Translations under genes and position numbers: made by a program | In this document: positions 52,336 through 63,967 of the stretch, piece by piece | How positions within the stretch are numbered: the stretch's first letter is position 1 | Layout of the letters: each line of letters opens with the position of its first letter | Notes under the pieces: model-generated | Database searches by the model: none | Told to the model about the DNA's origin: nothing | What the model saw: the letters and a program-made list of their open reading frames with translations, nothing else | From: CBDBGD01 sp965205235 | GTDB lineage: Bacteria; Chloroflexota; Dehalococcoidia; Lucifugimonadales; UBA1127 | Reading direction: 5' to 3' | DNA: 64,000 bases | Assembly: GCA_965205235.1 (NCBI GenBank) | Contig: CBDBGD010000008.1 | Coordinates: 186,001 to 250,000, forward strand

Positions 52336-52698
52336 GTGGCCCGTGTAAAGCGCGGTACCGTCAAGCGACGCAAGCACAACGCCATTCGCAAGCTGGTGAA
52401 GGGCCACTACAGCGTCCGCCACCGGCACTATCGCAAGGCGAAGGAAGACCTTCTGCACGCCATGCGGTACGCCTACGTTCACCGCCGCGAGCGGAAGGGC
52501 GACTTCAGGCGGCTGTGGGTCATCCGCATCGGCGCGGCGTCTCGAAGCCTGGGCCTCAACTACAGCACCTTCATGCACGGGCTGAAAGAGGCCGGGGTGG
52601 ACGTCAACCGCAAGATGCTGGCCGACCTGGCGGTGCGTGAGCCCGAGGCCTTCGCACAGCTCGCCGAGAAGGCCCGCGGCGCCCTGGCCTCCGCCTGA
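52336..52698 (+). CDS. rplT: 50S ribosomal protein L20
   Basis: 120 residues from GTG 52336 (AGGAG 7 bases upstream). ARVKRGTVKRRKHNAIRKLV and LWVIRIGAASRSLGLNYSTF are L20 signatures. Third gene of infC-rpmI-rplT. L20 represses this operon in E. coli and Bacillus; no leader pseudoknot can be confirmed by eye here. Confidence 0.95.
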   Translation: MARVKRGTVKRRKHNAIRKLVKGHYSVRHRHYRKAKEDLLHAMRYAYVHRRERKGDFRRLWVIRIGAASRSLGLNYSTFMHGLKEAGVDVNRKMLADLAVREPEAFAQLAEKARGALASA

Positions 52699-52721
52699 CC
52701 TCGTCGCGAGGTCCCGGCCCC

Positions 52722-54677
52722 TTGCACCGGCGACTCGCCCTCCTAGCTGTCGGACTTGGTCTTCTGGCCCTGGCTTGCACCGAAACGTCGCCCTCGCCGC
52801 CACCCGCGCCCACGACCTCGACGCCTACCACCGCGGTCGAGTCCGCCGCCGCTGAGACCGCGACGCCGGAGGCCGCGACACCAACGCCTGCTGCCCCGCA
52901 GGCCGGGACCGCGCCTCCCGAAGGCACGGCAGCACCGGCGCTCCACAGCCCCGTCCCCGTGCCGCCGGACCGCGACGTCGTCGGCCTCGCCCAGCGCCTG
53001 CGAGGCCTCTCGGACGCGTCCTCTGCGACCGGCCTTCCGTCGCGTCCGGCCCCGAGGGTAGGCCAGGAGGAGGACTTCTGGCTCATCGAGCTCAGGGGGC
53101 CCACGGCCTACCAGACCACCGCCGAGCTGCGACTGATCAGCGCACGGGCGCTGTGGTACGTGGAGTCCGGCGCAACGGTGGCTGATCGCTCGCTGGAGAC
53201 GGCGGCTCGTGCGTTCGAGGAGCAGATATACCCGCAGGTGACCGCGGCCTTTGGTGAGCCGTCGCTGCGCCCCGGTGAGCGCATCACCGTCCTCCACGCC
53301 CGGCTCGGCGGAGCGGGCGGCTATTTCTCCAGCGGTGACGGCCACCCGATTGCGGTGCAACCTTTCAGCAACGAGCGTCCCATGCTGTACCTGAACGTGC
53401 ACGGTCCGCCCGTGGGCAGCCGCAGCTATCTTTCCATCTTGGCCCACGAGTTCCAGCACATGGTCCATGACGCCGCCGACGGCAACGAGGAGTCCTGGGT
53501 GAACGAGGGCCTTTCTGAAGTGGCCACCGGCGTGGCCGGCTACCCCACGCCCCTGGGCGGTCGTCCGCTTCCGTCGCCGCCTGTGTCGCTGACCGCCTGG
53601 CCCGACGCTCCCGGCTCGACGCTACCGCACTACCTCACGAGCTTCCTCTTCTTCCACTACCTGTCGGAGCACCACGGCGGCACGGACGACCTGGCGCGCC
53701 TCCTGCAACGGCCGGAGGACGGCATCGCCGGCATCGACGGCTACCTGCGGGACCTTGGCATCGATGTGACCTTCCTGGACGTGTACCGGGACTGGACGGT
53801 AGCCCTTCTTCTCGGCCCTGAAGGCCGGGGCCCCTACGCCTCCTCCGCGATCAGGACGTCTTTGTTCCCTCGCCAGTACCTTGCGCCGGGCCAGGAGGAG
53901 GCGGGGGTTCTGACGCCCTTCGCCCCCGCCTACGTCGCCCTGGACCCAGGCGGGGCGCCCACCACCCTGCGGTTCCAGGGTGACGGCAGCGTCCCGCTGG
54001 TGCCGGTGGACGCGTACAGCGGGGATTTCTGCTGGTGGAGCAACCGCGGCGACTCGATCCACAGCAGCCTGCAGCGGACGGTCGACCTGAGCGGCGTGGA
54101 GGCTGCAACGCTGGAGTTCCGTCTCTGGCACGACATCGAGGAGGGGTGGGACTTCGCCTACGTCACCGCCTCACCCGACGGTGGCGACACCTGGCACGTC
54201 CTCGCAGGCGACCACACGACGGACGACGATCCGGTGGGGAACGCCTACGGGCCGGGCTACACGGGCGCGACCCGCGGCTGGGTCCAGGAGAGCATCGACC
54301 TCACCCCGTTCGTCGGGGGAGACCTCTTCCTGGCCTTCGAGTATGTCACCGACGACGCCGTCCACGGCCCCGGCATGTGCGTCGATGACATCAGCGTGCC
54401 GGAGACTGGCTTCGCCGACGACGCGGAGTCGGACGCGGGCTGGCAGGCGGAGGGCTTCTATCGCACGAACAATGCCCTGCCTGCGCGTTACCAGGTGCAG
54501 GTGGTGGAGTTCCCGGAGGACGGAGAACCTCGCATGCGCCTGGTGCCACTGGAGTCGGGAGCGCAGGGCGAGCTGCGGCTGTCGGAGGGCCTGGAGCGGG
54601 CGGTGGCGATCGTCTCGCTGGTCACGGAGGAGACGACGCAGGGGGCGGGGTACACACTCCGGCTGCAGGAGGACTAA
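52722..54677 (+). CDS. secreted zinc metalloprotease (M6/M30-like lipoprotein)
   Basis: 651 residues from TTG 52722. Lipoprotein signal LLALACTE (Cys at about 19), then a Thr/Pro/Ala-rich linker (to about 90). The catalytic region is ILAHEFQHMVHDA (HExxH about 246) with a downstream Glu in WVNEGLSEVA, as in M6 and M30 (hyicolysin-type) peptidases. C-terminal half: beta-sandwich modules like those of immune inhibitor A (LRFQGDGSVPLVPVDAYSGD, then FDDDISVPETGF-type region ending CVDDISV). Digests extracellular protein, inferred. Confidence 0.8.
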   Translation: MHRRLALLAVGLGLLALACTETSPSPPPAPTTSTPTTAVESAAAETATPEAATPTPAAPQAGTAPPEGTAAPALHSPVPVPPDRDVVGLAQRLRGLSDASSATGLPSRPAPRVGQEEDFWLIELRGPTAYQTTAELRLISARALWYVESGATVADRSLETAARAFEEQIYPQVTAAFGEPSLRPGERITVLHARLGGAGGYFSSGDGHPIAVQPFSNERPMLYLNVHGPPVGSRSYLSILAHEFQHMVHDAADGNEESWVNEGLSEVATGVAGYPTPLGGRPLPSPPVSLTAWPDAPGSTLPHYLTSFLFFHYLSEHHGGTDDLARLLQRPEDGIAGIDGYLRDLGIDVTFLDVYRDWTVALLLGPEGRGPYASSAIRTSLFPRQYLAPGQEEAGVLTPFAPAYVALDPGGAPTTLRFQGDGSVPLVPVDAYSGDFCWWSNRGDSIHSSLQRTVDLSGVEAATLEFRLWHDIEEGWDFAYVTASPDGGDTWHVLAGDHTTDDDPVGNAYGPGYTGATRGWVQESIDLTPFVGGDLFLAFEYVTDDAVHGPGMCVDDISVPETGFADDAESDAGWQAEGFYRTNNALPARYQVQVVEFPEDGEPRMRLVPLESGAQGELRLSEGLERAVAIVSLVTEETTQGAGYTLRLQED

Positions 54678-54768
54678 CCGCCCGCAACCGTGACGTCCAC
54701 CCCTCGCCCAACCCCGCCGCGCCGCGGTACACTACCCTAGTCGACGCAGCCGCACAGGAGGAGGCGCG

Positions 54769-57699
<2,931 letters not shown>

Positions 57700-57743
57700 C
57701 GACGCACGCCTGGCTCAGCGATGCGCTCCTTGATGAAGGTCCA

Positions 57744-58388
57744 ATGCAGCGACGCAAGACAACCATAGGCAGGGGCCAGTTTGGGCACACCGTCCCGGTT
57801 GATCAGCACGCTGCCGAAGTGCTGGACCGCATCCTTAGTAAGGGTAGGCCCCTGACCGAGGACGCGGTCTTTCTTAGCATGTACCTCCACCTACGCCGGC
57901 ACAACCGTAGCCGAATGTTCCAGAAGGTGCGGGCCAGTAAGAACATCGGAGGCTACCGCGACTTCGGCTTCTCGCCGGACGTCGACCTGCTGGAGGTGCG
58001 GAGTGGCGGTGTTGTGGTGGGCTATGAGCTGAAGGGGTTTCGTAGGGCAGGCAGGGAGATGCAGGCGCCTCCGTTCTACGATGGTATAGACCAAGCCTTA
58101 GCGTTGCTCAAGAACCCAGTTCGTTCGCCTTTGTCAGAGTCCTTTGCTGGAAGCGTGTTCGACTACATGTACTTGGTCCACCCCGGAGGCTCCGATGTGG
58201 ATGCACTCGTCGACCTGTTGCACATGTGCACACCGATAGGCCTCATCGTCGTGGAACACTTCACCATCAAAGAGCTAGTCAAGCCCAAGCTCAATCCGTT
58301 TCTCGAGCAGGGGATCAAATCGTTTTTCGTCTCTCGGCTTGACGCTTTGGAGACGTACACCAAGTTCAGAGTCAATCCTATTCAGTGA
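57744..58388 (+). CDS. putative PD-(D/E)xK-fold nuclease-like protein
   Basis: 214 residues from ATG 57744. FGFSPDVDLLEV with Asp81, then GYELKGFRR with Glu95 and Lys97, is the D-(x)n-ExK active-site spacing of restriction-endonuclease-fold proteins. VEHFTIKELVKPKLNP and FFVSRLDALETYTKF follow. No family recognised. The gene is less GC-rich than uvrA before it and the TauE gene after it, so it is probably acquired. Nuclease activity is inferred from the motif only. Confidence 0.6.
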   Translation: MQRRKTTIGRGQFGHTVPVDQHAAEVLDRILSKGRPLTEDAVFLSMYLHLRRHNRSRMFQKVRASKNIGGYRDFGFSPDVDLLEVRSGGVVVGYELKGFRRAGREMQAPPFYDGIDQALALLKNPVRSPLSESFAGSVFDYMYLVHPGGSDVDALVDLLHMCTPIGLIVVEHFTIKELVKPKLNPFLEQGIKSFFVSRLDALETYTKFRVNPIQ

Positions 58389-58470
58389 GAGCCGGTTGGT
58401 AGCGACGGCTCATTCGATAGGAGACTCCCGACCGGATACCCCGCATCCATGAGCGCGATGAGGAGACGGC

Positions 58471-59310
58471 TTGCCTCTACCTGAGCTTCTTGCACTGACT
58501 GGCCTGGGCGTCCTCACCGGCGCGTACGGGGTCATCGTCGGAGCGGGGGTGGGCTTCCTGCTGGCGCCCCTCCTCATCCTCGTCTGGGGCTTCGAGCCGG
58601 GCACGGCCGTCGGGACCAGCCTGGCCGTCGTCCTGGTCACCGCCGTCTCCGGCTCTCTGCGATACGCCAGGTCCCGCAGCATCGACTACCGTAGCGGCAT
58701 CCTGTTCGCGCTGGCCGCGCTTCCCGGCTCGATCCTCGGCGCCGTGGCCGCCGACTGGACCCCCGGCAGGCTGCTCACCGTCGCGTTCGGCCTGCTGCTC
58801 ATCGGCATAGCGGCCTACACGGCTCTGCGACCGGCGTCCCGGCCCGCGCCTCCTCCGCCGCCGACCCCACACCAGCCGCCGAGGCAAGGCCTTGCCGTCC
58901 GCACCCTGACCACGGCCAGCGGTGCCACCTACACCTTCTCCTTCTCGGAGAGCCGGGCCATGGCCTACAACGTCCTCTTCGGCTTCTTGTCCAGCTTCTT
59001 CGGCGTGGGCGGCGGCCTCGTGCGAGTCCCCCTGCTGGTCTTCGGCTTCCGGTTCCCCGTGCCCGTCGCCGCGGCCACGTCCCTCTTCTCGATGGCTCTC
59101 TACACGGGCGTTGGCGTGGCCAGCCATGCGGTGCTGGGCAACGTGGAGGTGCAGGCGCTGCTGTTCGCCGGCGCGGGCGTGGTCGTGGGCGCGCAGATCG
59201 GCGTGCCCCTGGCGCCCCGGCTGCGAGGCGGCCTGGTGTTGCGGCTCCTGGCCGGCGGCCTGGCCTTCAGCGGCGGCTGGCTCATCCTCCGGGGCGTCGG
59301 GGTCGTGTAG
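58471..59310 (+). CDS. TauE/SafE family permease
   Basis: 279 residues from TTG 58471 with AGGAGA 4 bases upstream. About eight helices in two repeats, each with a GAGVGFLLAPLL or GVGGGLVRVPLL motif characteristic of TauE/SafE; a Pro-rich linker (residues about 122-137) separates the halves. Transports sulfite, sulfoacetate or a related organic anion outward; the exact substrate is unknown. Confidence 0.88.
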   Translation: MPLPELLALTGLGVLTGAYGVIVGAGVGFLLAPLLILVWGFEPGTAVGTSLAVVLVTAVSGSLRYARSRSIDYRSGILFALAALPGSILGAVAADWTPGRLLTVAFGLLLIGIAAYTALRPASRPAPPPPPTPHQPPRQGLAVRTLTTASGATYTFSFSESRAMAYNVLFGFLSSFFGVGGGLVRVPLLVFGFRFPVPVAAATSLFSMALYTGVGVASHAVLGNVEVQALLFAGAGVVVGAQIGVPLAPRLRGGLVLRLLAGGLAFSGGWLILRGVGVV

Positions 59311-59317
59311 GCCGAGG

Positions 59318-60460
59318 CTACACCTTGATCCGCCAGCCTAGGTCCCAGTCCCCGGTCAGCCGCTCCGCCCCGTTCGCGGTGATGAGGATGTCATCGTAGA
59401 CGCGGGGGTGAGCGACGAGCGGCACCGTGTCCCTGTGTGGGTGGTAGGAGAAGACCATCCCTTCCACCAGCGGCGTGTCCCGGTTCCCCGCCATCATCGG
59501 CGAGAAGTAGGGCCACTCCACCGAGTCCATCCCCTGGCCGTGGAGGTAGTAGTGCCACGCCGGCTCGCCGAGCTTCCAGCCGTCCTCCGCCACGATGCGC
59601 TCGAACGCGGTCGAAAGCTCTTCCAGCGTGACGCCGGGCACGGCGATCTTTCGCAGCTCGTCGAAGGCCCGCATCTCGCTCTCCAGCAGTCTCACCTCGT
59701 CGGCGGTGGGCTCGCGGAAGGCGCACGTCACGTTCAACTCCGACCAGTGGCCGCTTTCGCCGCAGATCTCCAGGTGGAAGCCCACCAGGTCGTCGCAGGC
59801 CATGGGGATGTCCTTGGGCAGCCCCGCCGCGCCGCCCACCTGTATCAGGCTCAGGTCGTCGAAGACGCCGCCGGCGCGGAACACCTTGGCCGCCTCCGCC
59901 GCCACCTCGCGCTGCGTCAGGTCCGGCCCGAGGACGTCCACGAATCGGCTCAATGCGGCCGTGGCCAGCGCGCACACCTCGCGGACCTGCTGCACCTCCA
60001 GCGGGCTCTTCACCGCGCGGATGCGGTCCACCATGGCGTCCGCGCTCACGAACGTCACGTTCGGGAGTGCGTTTCGCAGCGTCTCGTAGGCGCCCACCGT
60101 GATCGCCCTCTCCAGCCCCGCAACGCCCACCTTGCCGCTGGTCAGTCCCTTCTCCTTCATCGCACTCACGATCTCGTCCTGCGGCGCCGGCGCAAGCCTG
60201 ACGTCCGAGACCCACGGCACGTCGGGCCTCGATGCACCGGCGTAGGTGACCTGTGCGTGCGCCGGCTCGCTCTCCAGCGGGATGAGCAGCAGCGAGTCGC
60301 CGGTCCAGAAGTGCGCGTCCGTGAAGTACCGGATGTAACCGCGGATGAACATGCTCCCGTGCCCCGCGACCACCAGCGCGCTCAGCCCCTCCGCCTCCAT
60401 GGCCTGCCGCGCTGCCTGCAGCCGACGGTCTCGCTCTGCCAGGTCTGCTCGTGTGCCCAT
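59318..60460 (-). CDS. M24-fold (Xaa-Pro dipeptidase/creatinase-like) protein
   Basis: 380 residues. N-terminal creatinase-type domain (MEAEGLSALVVAGHGSMFIRG), then the pita-bread domain. Where metallo-M24 enzymes have the two Asp ligands, the sequence reads LVGFHLEICGESGHWSE, so the metal Asp residues are replaced. The later region YYLHGQGMDSVEWPYFS keeps His and Glu. This resembles non-metal creatinase or ectoine-hydrolase members. Function uncertain: an amidinohydrolase or C-N hydrolase. Confidence 0.8.
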   Translation of the reverse strand: MGTRADLAERDRRLQAARQAMEAEGLSALVVAGHGSMFIRGYIRYFTDAHFWTGDSLLLIPLESEPAHAQVTYAGASRPDVPWVSDVRLAPAPQDEIVSAMKEKGLTSGKVGVAGLERAITVGAYETLRNALPNVTFVSADAMVDRIRAVKSPLEVQQVREVCALATAALSRFVDVLGPDLTQREVAAEAAKVFRAGGVFDDLSLIQVGGAAGLPKDIPMACDDLVGFHLEICGESGHWSELNVTCAFREPTADEVRLLESEMRAFDELRKIAVPGVTLEELSTAFERIVAEDGWKLGEPAWHYYLHGQGMDSVEWPYFSPMMAGNRDTPLVEGMVFSYHPHRDTVPLVAHPRVYDDILITANGAERLTGDWDLGWRIKV

Positions 60461-60491
60461 TGTTGCTCCTCTCTGGTGTGGAATGACGACG

Positions 60492-60914
60492 TTAGCTGGT
60501 GAAGCGGATGATCAACGGCACGATGATGGCCGTGGCCGCCAGTGAGATGATGACCGCGGTGAAGAGAAGGTAGCGCACCCCGTAGTTCGACATGAGGGCG
60601 GGGTCGTAGTACTTGTCGACGTTGTTGTCGCGGTACATGGCGACCAGCCCGCCGATGAGCGTCCGGCGGTTCCGCCCGCCCAGCACCAACGCCGCCACCG
60701 CGACGACGTTCAGCACCACGGTCATGACGATGAACACCGCCAGCAGGATGTCGTAGGTGGCGGTGGTGTCATCCACGGTGGCCTCCGTCGCCACGCCGAA
60801 GTTCACGGCGAGGACGATGAGGTTGAAGACGATAGCCGTCAGCACGAAGATCGTGTCCGTGCGACTGCTCTCGCCCAGCTCCCTCACGATGTGCTCGTGG
60901 ACCTGACTCTGCAC
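60492..60914 (-). CDS. hypothetical three-helix membrane protein
   Basis: 140 residues from GTG 60914 with GGAGGAGGT about 7 bases upstream. Three predicted helices (about 23-42, 55-77, 112-135), the last of which ends at the C-terminus. The short N-terminal cytoplasmic stretch reads VQSQVHEHIVRELGESSRTD. No family recognised. Confidence 0.65.
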   Translation of the reverse strand: MQSQVHEHIVRELGESSRTDTIFVLTAIVFNLIVLAVNFGVATEATVDDTTATYDILLAVFIVMTVVLNVVAVAALVLGGRNRRTLIGGLVAMYRDNNVDKYYDPALMSNYGVRYLLFTAVIISLAATAIIVPLIIRFTS

Positions 60915-61087
60915 GTCCGACACCTCCTCCAAGTCGCTCCATGATAGCACCCTTCGCCTTGTGCAACAGCCGTAACCGATGCTCCAGGAGTCCACCTCGC
61001 CGGCCCGCGGCGGGTGACAAACGCGCCTTCCGCGTGGCCGCCTCTGCACGAGAAGATGGAGCCCATCACGAACGAGGGCAGGCTCGA

Positions 61088-61474
61088 ATGACACAGCACA
61101 CGCATCCCGAGTACGGTCGACCGGGCGGCCCGCCCACCTCCAACCCCGGCTGGTATCGAGGCGACGGCGGCCAGTGGCGCCTCGACCCCGTGCGCAGGCC
61201 CTCCTGGTGGCGAGAGGGCCAGCACGCCGTCATCGGCGCCCTCACCGGCGCGCTACCCTACGCCGCCTACTGGTGGGGCGACCTGCCGCTCGTCGCGGCC
61301 GCGCTGGTCGCCCAGTTCCTCGGCGTCACCCTCTTCCTCGCGTACGAGGTCACCGAGGGCTGGCGCATCCGCGACTGGGCCTACCGGGACATCGGCGGCT
61401 TCATGGCCGGCATGCTGGCGGTCACCGTCTGCGGCCTCGCGGCGACGCTTGGCGTGCGAGCGGCGCTGGGGTAG
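61088..61474 (+). CDS. hypothetical membrane protein
   Basis: 128 residues from ATG 61088. A hydrophilic N-terminus rich in Pro, Gly and Trp (NPGWYRGDGGQWRLDPVRRP) precedes three hydrophobic segments (about 49-65, 69-85 and 104-127). The NPGWYRDP-like opening resembles the short DUF2510-type motif. No function assignable. Confidence 0.6.
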   Translation: MTQHTHPEYGRPGGPPTSNPGWYRGDGGQWRLDPVRRPSWWREGQHAVIGALTGALPYAAYWWGDLPLVAAALVAQFLGVTLFLAYEVTEGWRIRDWAYRDIGGFMAGMLAVTVCGLAATLGVRAALG

Positions 61475-61650
61475 CCGACCTTTTTGGTTTCTCGAGCCTT
61501 GACCATGGTCACACGCGACTCATTCACCTGCGAGGCACCGGGGGAACGGAGGACGTACTCTCTTGTGCACGCGGCCGTGGCAAAGTATCTTGGCCTTGGC
61601 CGCCTGTTCGTAGCGTAAACGATAGGACTCACGTGGCGAGGAGATCCCTT

Positions 61651-62319
61651 ATGGCCCATATGGTGTTGGATTGTCCCCACTGCGCCTCCACAAAGATTGG
61701 ATTTGATGTGATCGCCTCTTCGCCCGCAACAGGAGAAGGCCAGCCAAACCGACGGTGGAATGTGTTCCTGCATTGCCGCCACTGCAATAGAGGTGTAGTC
61801 GTAGAGTTGTACGCAGTAGCGGTTGCTTCAACGACGAGCCCGGCCCAGTTTTCCGGCGATCCGCGAGACCAAGGATATGCCGAGGGCGAAATGTTTCCGA
61901 GACCTCAGAAAGCTGTAGCTCCAGAGCATGTCACAGAGGCAATCGCAAGAGACTATGAAGAAGCAGTGGACAATCTAGGCCGTGGCAATTACACGTCTGC
62001 AGGAATGATGTTTCGAAAAGTCCTGCAGCGGTCGACGACGGCTCTAACGCGCGACGCGGCCTCGATGAAATCCAAGAGACTAGAGGAGCGCATTGAGATT
62101 CTAGAAACCAATGGGCTCATCACCAGCGCTATGCGAGACTGGGCTACGATAATTCGGCTTGAAGGCAATGCCGCTACACACTGGGAAGAGGAATATGGCG
62201 AAGCAGAATTCACGAAGGAAAGCGCTACGCAGTTACACCACTTTACGGAACTCTTCCTAATCTACACATTCACACTTCCTGCTCAAGTTGCACGATATGC
62301 TCAGGTCGGAGAAGAATAG
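61651..62319 (+). CDS. DUF4145-like (HEPN-related) protein with zinc ribbon
   Basis: 222 residues from ATG 61651 (AGGAGA 6 bases upstream). N-terminal CPHC...CRHC zinc ribbon (residues 8-45). Then DYEEAVDNLGRGNYTSAGMMFRKVLQ and LEERIEILETNGLITSAMRDW are DUF4145 signatures, a helical HEPN-like domain found fused to or near restriction and defence proteins. Distinctly less GC-rich than its neighbours, so probably acquired. Function unknown; RNA or DNA transaction is likely. Confidence 0.68.
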   Translation: MAHMVLDCPHCASTKIGFDVIASSPATGEGQPNRRWNVFLHCRHCNRGVVVELYAVAVASTTSPAQFSGDPRDQGYAEGEMFPRPQKAVAPEHVTEAIARDYEEAVDNLGRGNYTSAGMMFRKVLQRSTTALTRDAASMKSKRLEERIEILETNGLITSAMRDWATIIRLEGNAATHWEEEYGEAEFTKESATQLHHFTELFLIYTFTLPAQVARYAQVGEE

Positions 62320-62411
62320 AAGCTCTTGTCTCCACAACCACCTTCCCCAGGGTCAGCCTAGACTAGCCGTCTAATGGCTGCCCCCCGTTTGAGGGATAAG
62401 GAGGCCCCACC

Positions 62412-63302
62412 ATGACCACCCAACGCGACCTCATCGGCTACGGCGCCAACCCCCCGCAGGTCGAGTGGCCGGACGGCGCCCGCATCGCCGTCTCCGTCGT
62501 CGTCAACTACGAGGAGGGCTCCGAGTACTCCCTCCTCGACGGCGACGCCGCGCACGAGGTGAACAACGAGATGCCGTCGCCCGTCCCGCCCGAAGACCGC
62601 GACCTCGCCAACGAGTCCTTCTTCGAGTACGGCAGCCGCGTGGGCGTCTGGCGCATCATGGACCTGCTGGACGAGTACAACGTCAAGTGCACCTTCTTCT
62701 GCTGCGCCCTGGCCGTGGAGCGCAACCCGGAGGTCGGCCGGGCCATCGTCGCCCGGGGGCACGAGGTGTTCGGCCACGGCTACCGCTGGGAGGAGTCCTT
62801 CAAGATGGACCGCGAGGCCGAGCGGGAGGCCATCCACAAGGCGGTGGAGTCGCTCCGGCGCACCACCGGCGAGCGGCCGCTGGGCTGGTACGTCCGGTAC
62901 GGCCCCAGCGTGAACACCCGCCAGCTTGTGGTCGAAGAGGGCGGCTTCATCTACGACAGCATGGCCTACAACGACGACATCCCCTACTACGTGCAGGTGG
63001 ACGACCGCAAGTGGCTCGTCGTCCCCTACTCCCTCGAAGTCAACGACACCCGCTTCTGGCGCGGCAACATGATCAGCCCGAACGACTTCTTCGAGACGAT
63101 GAAAAACAGCTTCGACACCCTCTACGCCGAGGGCCAGAAGACGCCCAAGATGATGAGCGTCGGGTTGCACTGCCGCATCGTCGGCAGGCCCTCACGGATC
63201 GTCGCCCTCCGGCGCTTCATCGAGTACGCCCGCGGCTTCCCCGGCGTCTGGTTCGCCCGGCGAATCGACATCGCTCGCTGGTGGCTGGAGCACTACCCGT
63301 AG
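62412..63302 (+). CDS. polysaccharide deacetylase-fold hydrolase, allantoinase PuuE-like
   Basis: 296 residues. NodB-like barrel: VVVNYEEGSEYSLLDGD (catalytic Asp/Glu region), VKCTFFCCALAVERNPEVGR, then ARGHEVFGHGYRWEESFKM with the metal His pair. SVGLHCRIVGRPSRIVALRR ends the fold. PuuE-type metal-independent allantoinases show this pattern. It would open allantoin or a similar cyclic ureide, compatible with the hydantoinase at 47026-48513. Confidence 0.82.
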   Translation: MTTQRDLIGYGANPPQVEWPDGARIAVSVVVNYEEGSEYSLLDGDAAHEVNNEMPSPVPPEDRDLANESFFEYGSRVGVWRIMDLLDEYNVKCTFFCCALAVERNPEVGRAIVARGHEVFGHGYRWEESFKMDREAEREAIHKAVESLRRTTGERPLGWYVRYGPSVNTRQLVVEEGGFIYDSMAYNDDIPYYVQVDDRKWLVVPYSLEVNDTRFWRGNMISPNDFFETMKNSFDTLYAEGQKTPKMMSVGLHCRIVGRPSRIVALRRFIEYARGFPGVWFARRIDIARWWLEHYP

Positions 63303-63328
63303 GAATTGACATAACACATGGAGGCTTG

Positions 63329-63967
63329 GTGGACGGTCGGTTCGGGAACATCATGGCGTCGATGAACGTCGGCAGGTTCTTGCCGCTCGTGTTGCTGGCG
63401 CTCGCGCTGGTAGTCGCGGCGTCGTGCGACTCGGAGGCGCCTCCGGGACCGGGCGTCGAGTCGGGGGTGGCCCGAGTGGCGCGCGAGGCCGGACCGTCGA
63501 CGGGGGCAGACTCCACTGCCGGCCAACCCGCCCCTGCGTCGGAGGCGGAGCGGATCAAGGCCGAGATGCAGGACCGCTCGTTCCGTCAGTTCGAGCCGTC
63601 GGTGGATGCGAGTCCCAGGAGGGGCGTCATTCTCAGCTTCTTCGGCCCGCTCACCATCTGGGCCCAGTACGCCGAAGGCGACCACGCGCTGCACGAGTGG
63701 GAGATCGCCGCCGCCGACTACAGCGTTGAGCTGCACGGCGGCGCTTCGGAGGTCACCCTCCACCTCGACCAGCCCAGGTCGTCCCAGGGCATCCCCACCC
63801 GCTGCGACGACTGCATACCCACGGACGGCGTATCCCTCTCGATACGCAATCTCTTTGACAGCGAGAGGATTGAGTTCAGAGTGAACGACCCCGACGGCGT
63901 TCTACCGCCGCCGTTCCCGGTGTTCGGCTCGTGGACACGCTTCACCGAGGACGAGATCCAGAACTGA
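63329..63967 (+). CDS. hypothetical lipoprotein
   Basis: 212 residues if it starts at GTG 63329 (GGAGG 4 bases upstream); ATG 63353 is equally possible and gives a normal-length signal. Signal LPLVLLALALVVAASC with a lipobox Cys, then a low-complexity linker, then a domain with ILSFFGPLTIWAQYAEGDHA and CDDCIPTDGVSLSIRNLF. No family recognised. The paired Cys in CDDC may bind a metal or form a disulfide. Confidence 0.62.
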   Translation: MDGRFGNIMASMNVGRFLPLVLLALALVVAASCDSEAPPGPGVESGVARVAREAGPSTGADSTAGQPAPASEAERIKAEMQDRSFRQFEPSVDASPRRGVILSFFGPLTIWAQYAEGDHALHEWEIAAADYSVELHGGASEVTLHLDQPRSSQGIPTRCDDCIPTDGVSLSIRNLFDSERIEFRVNDPDGVLPPPFPVFGSWTRFTEDEIQN

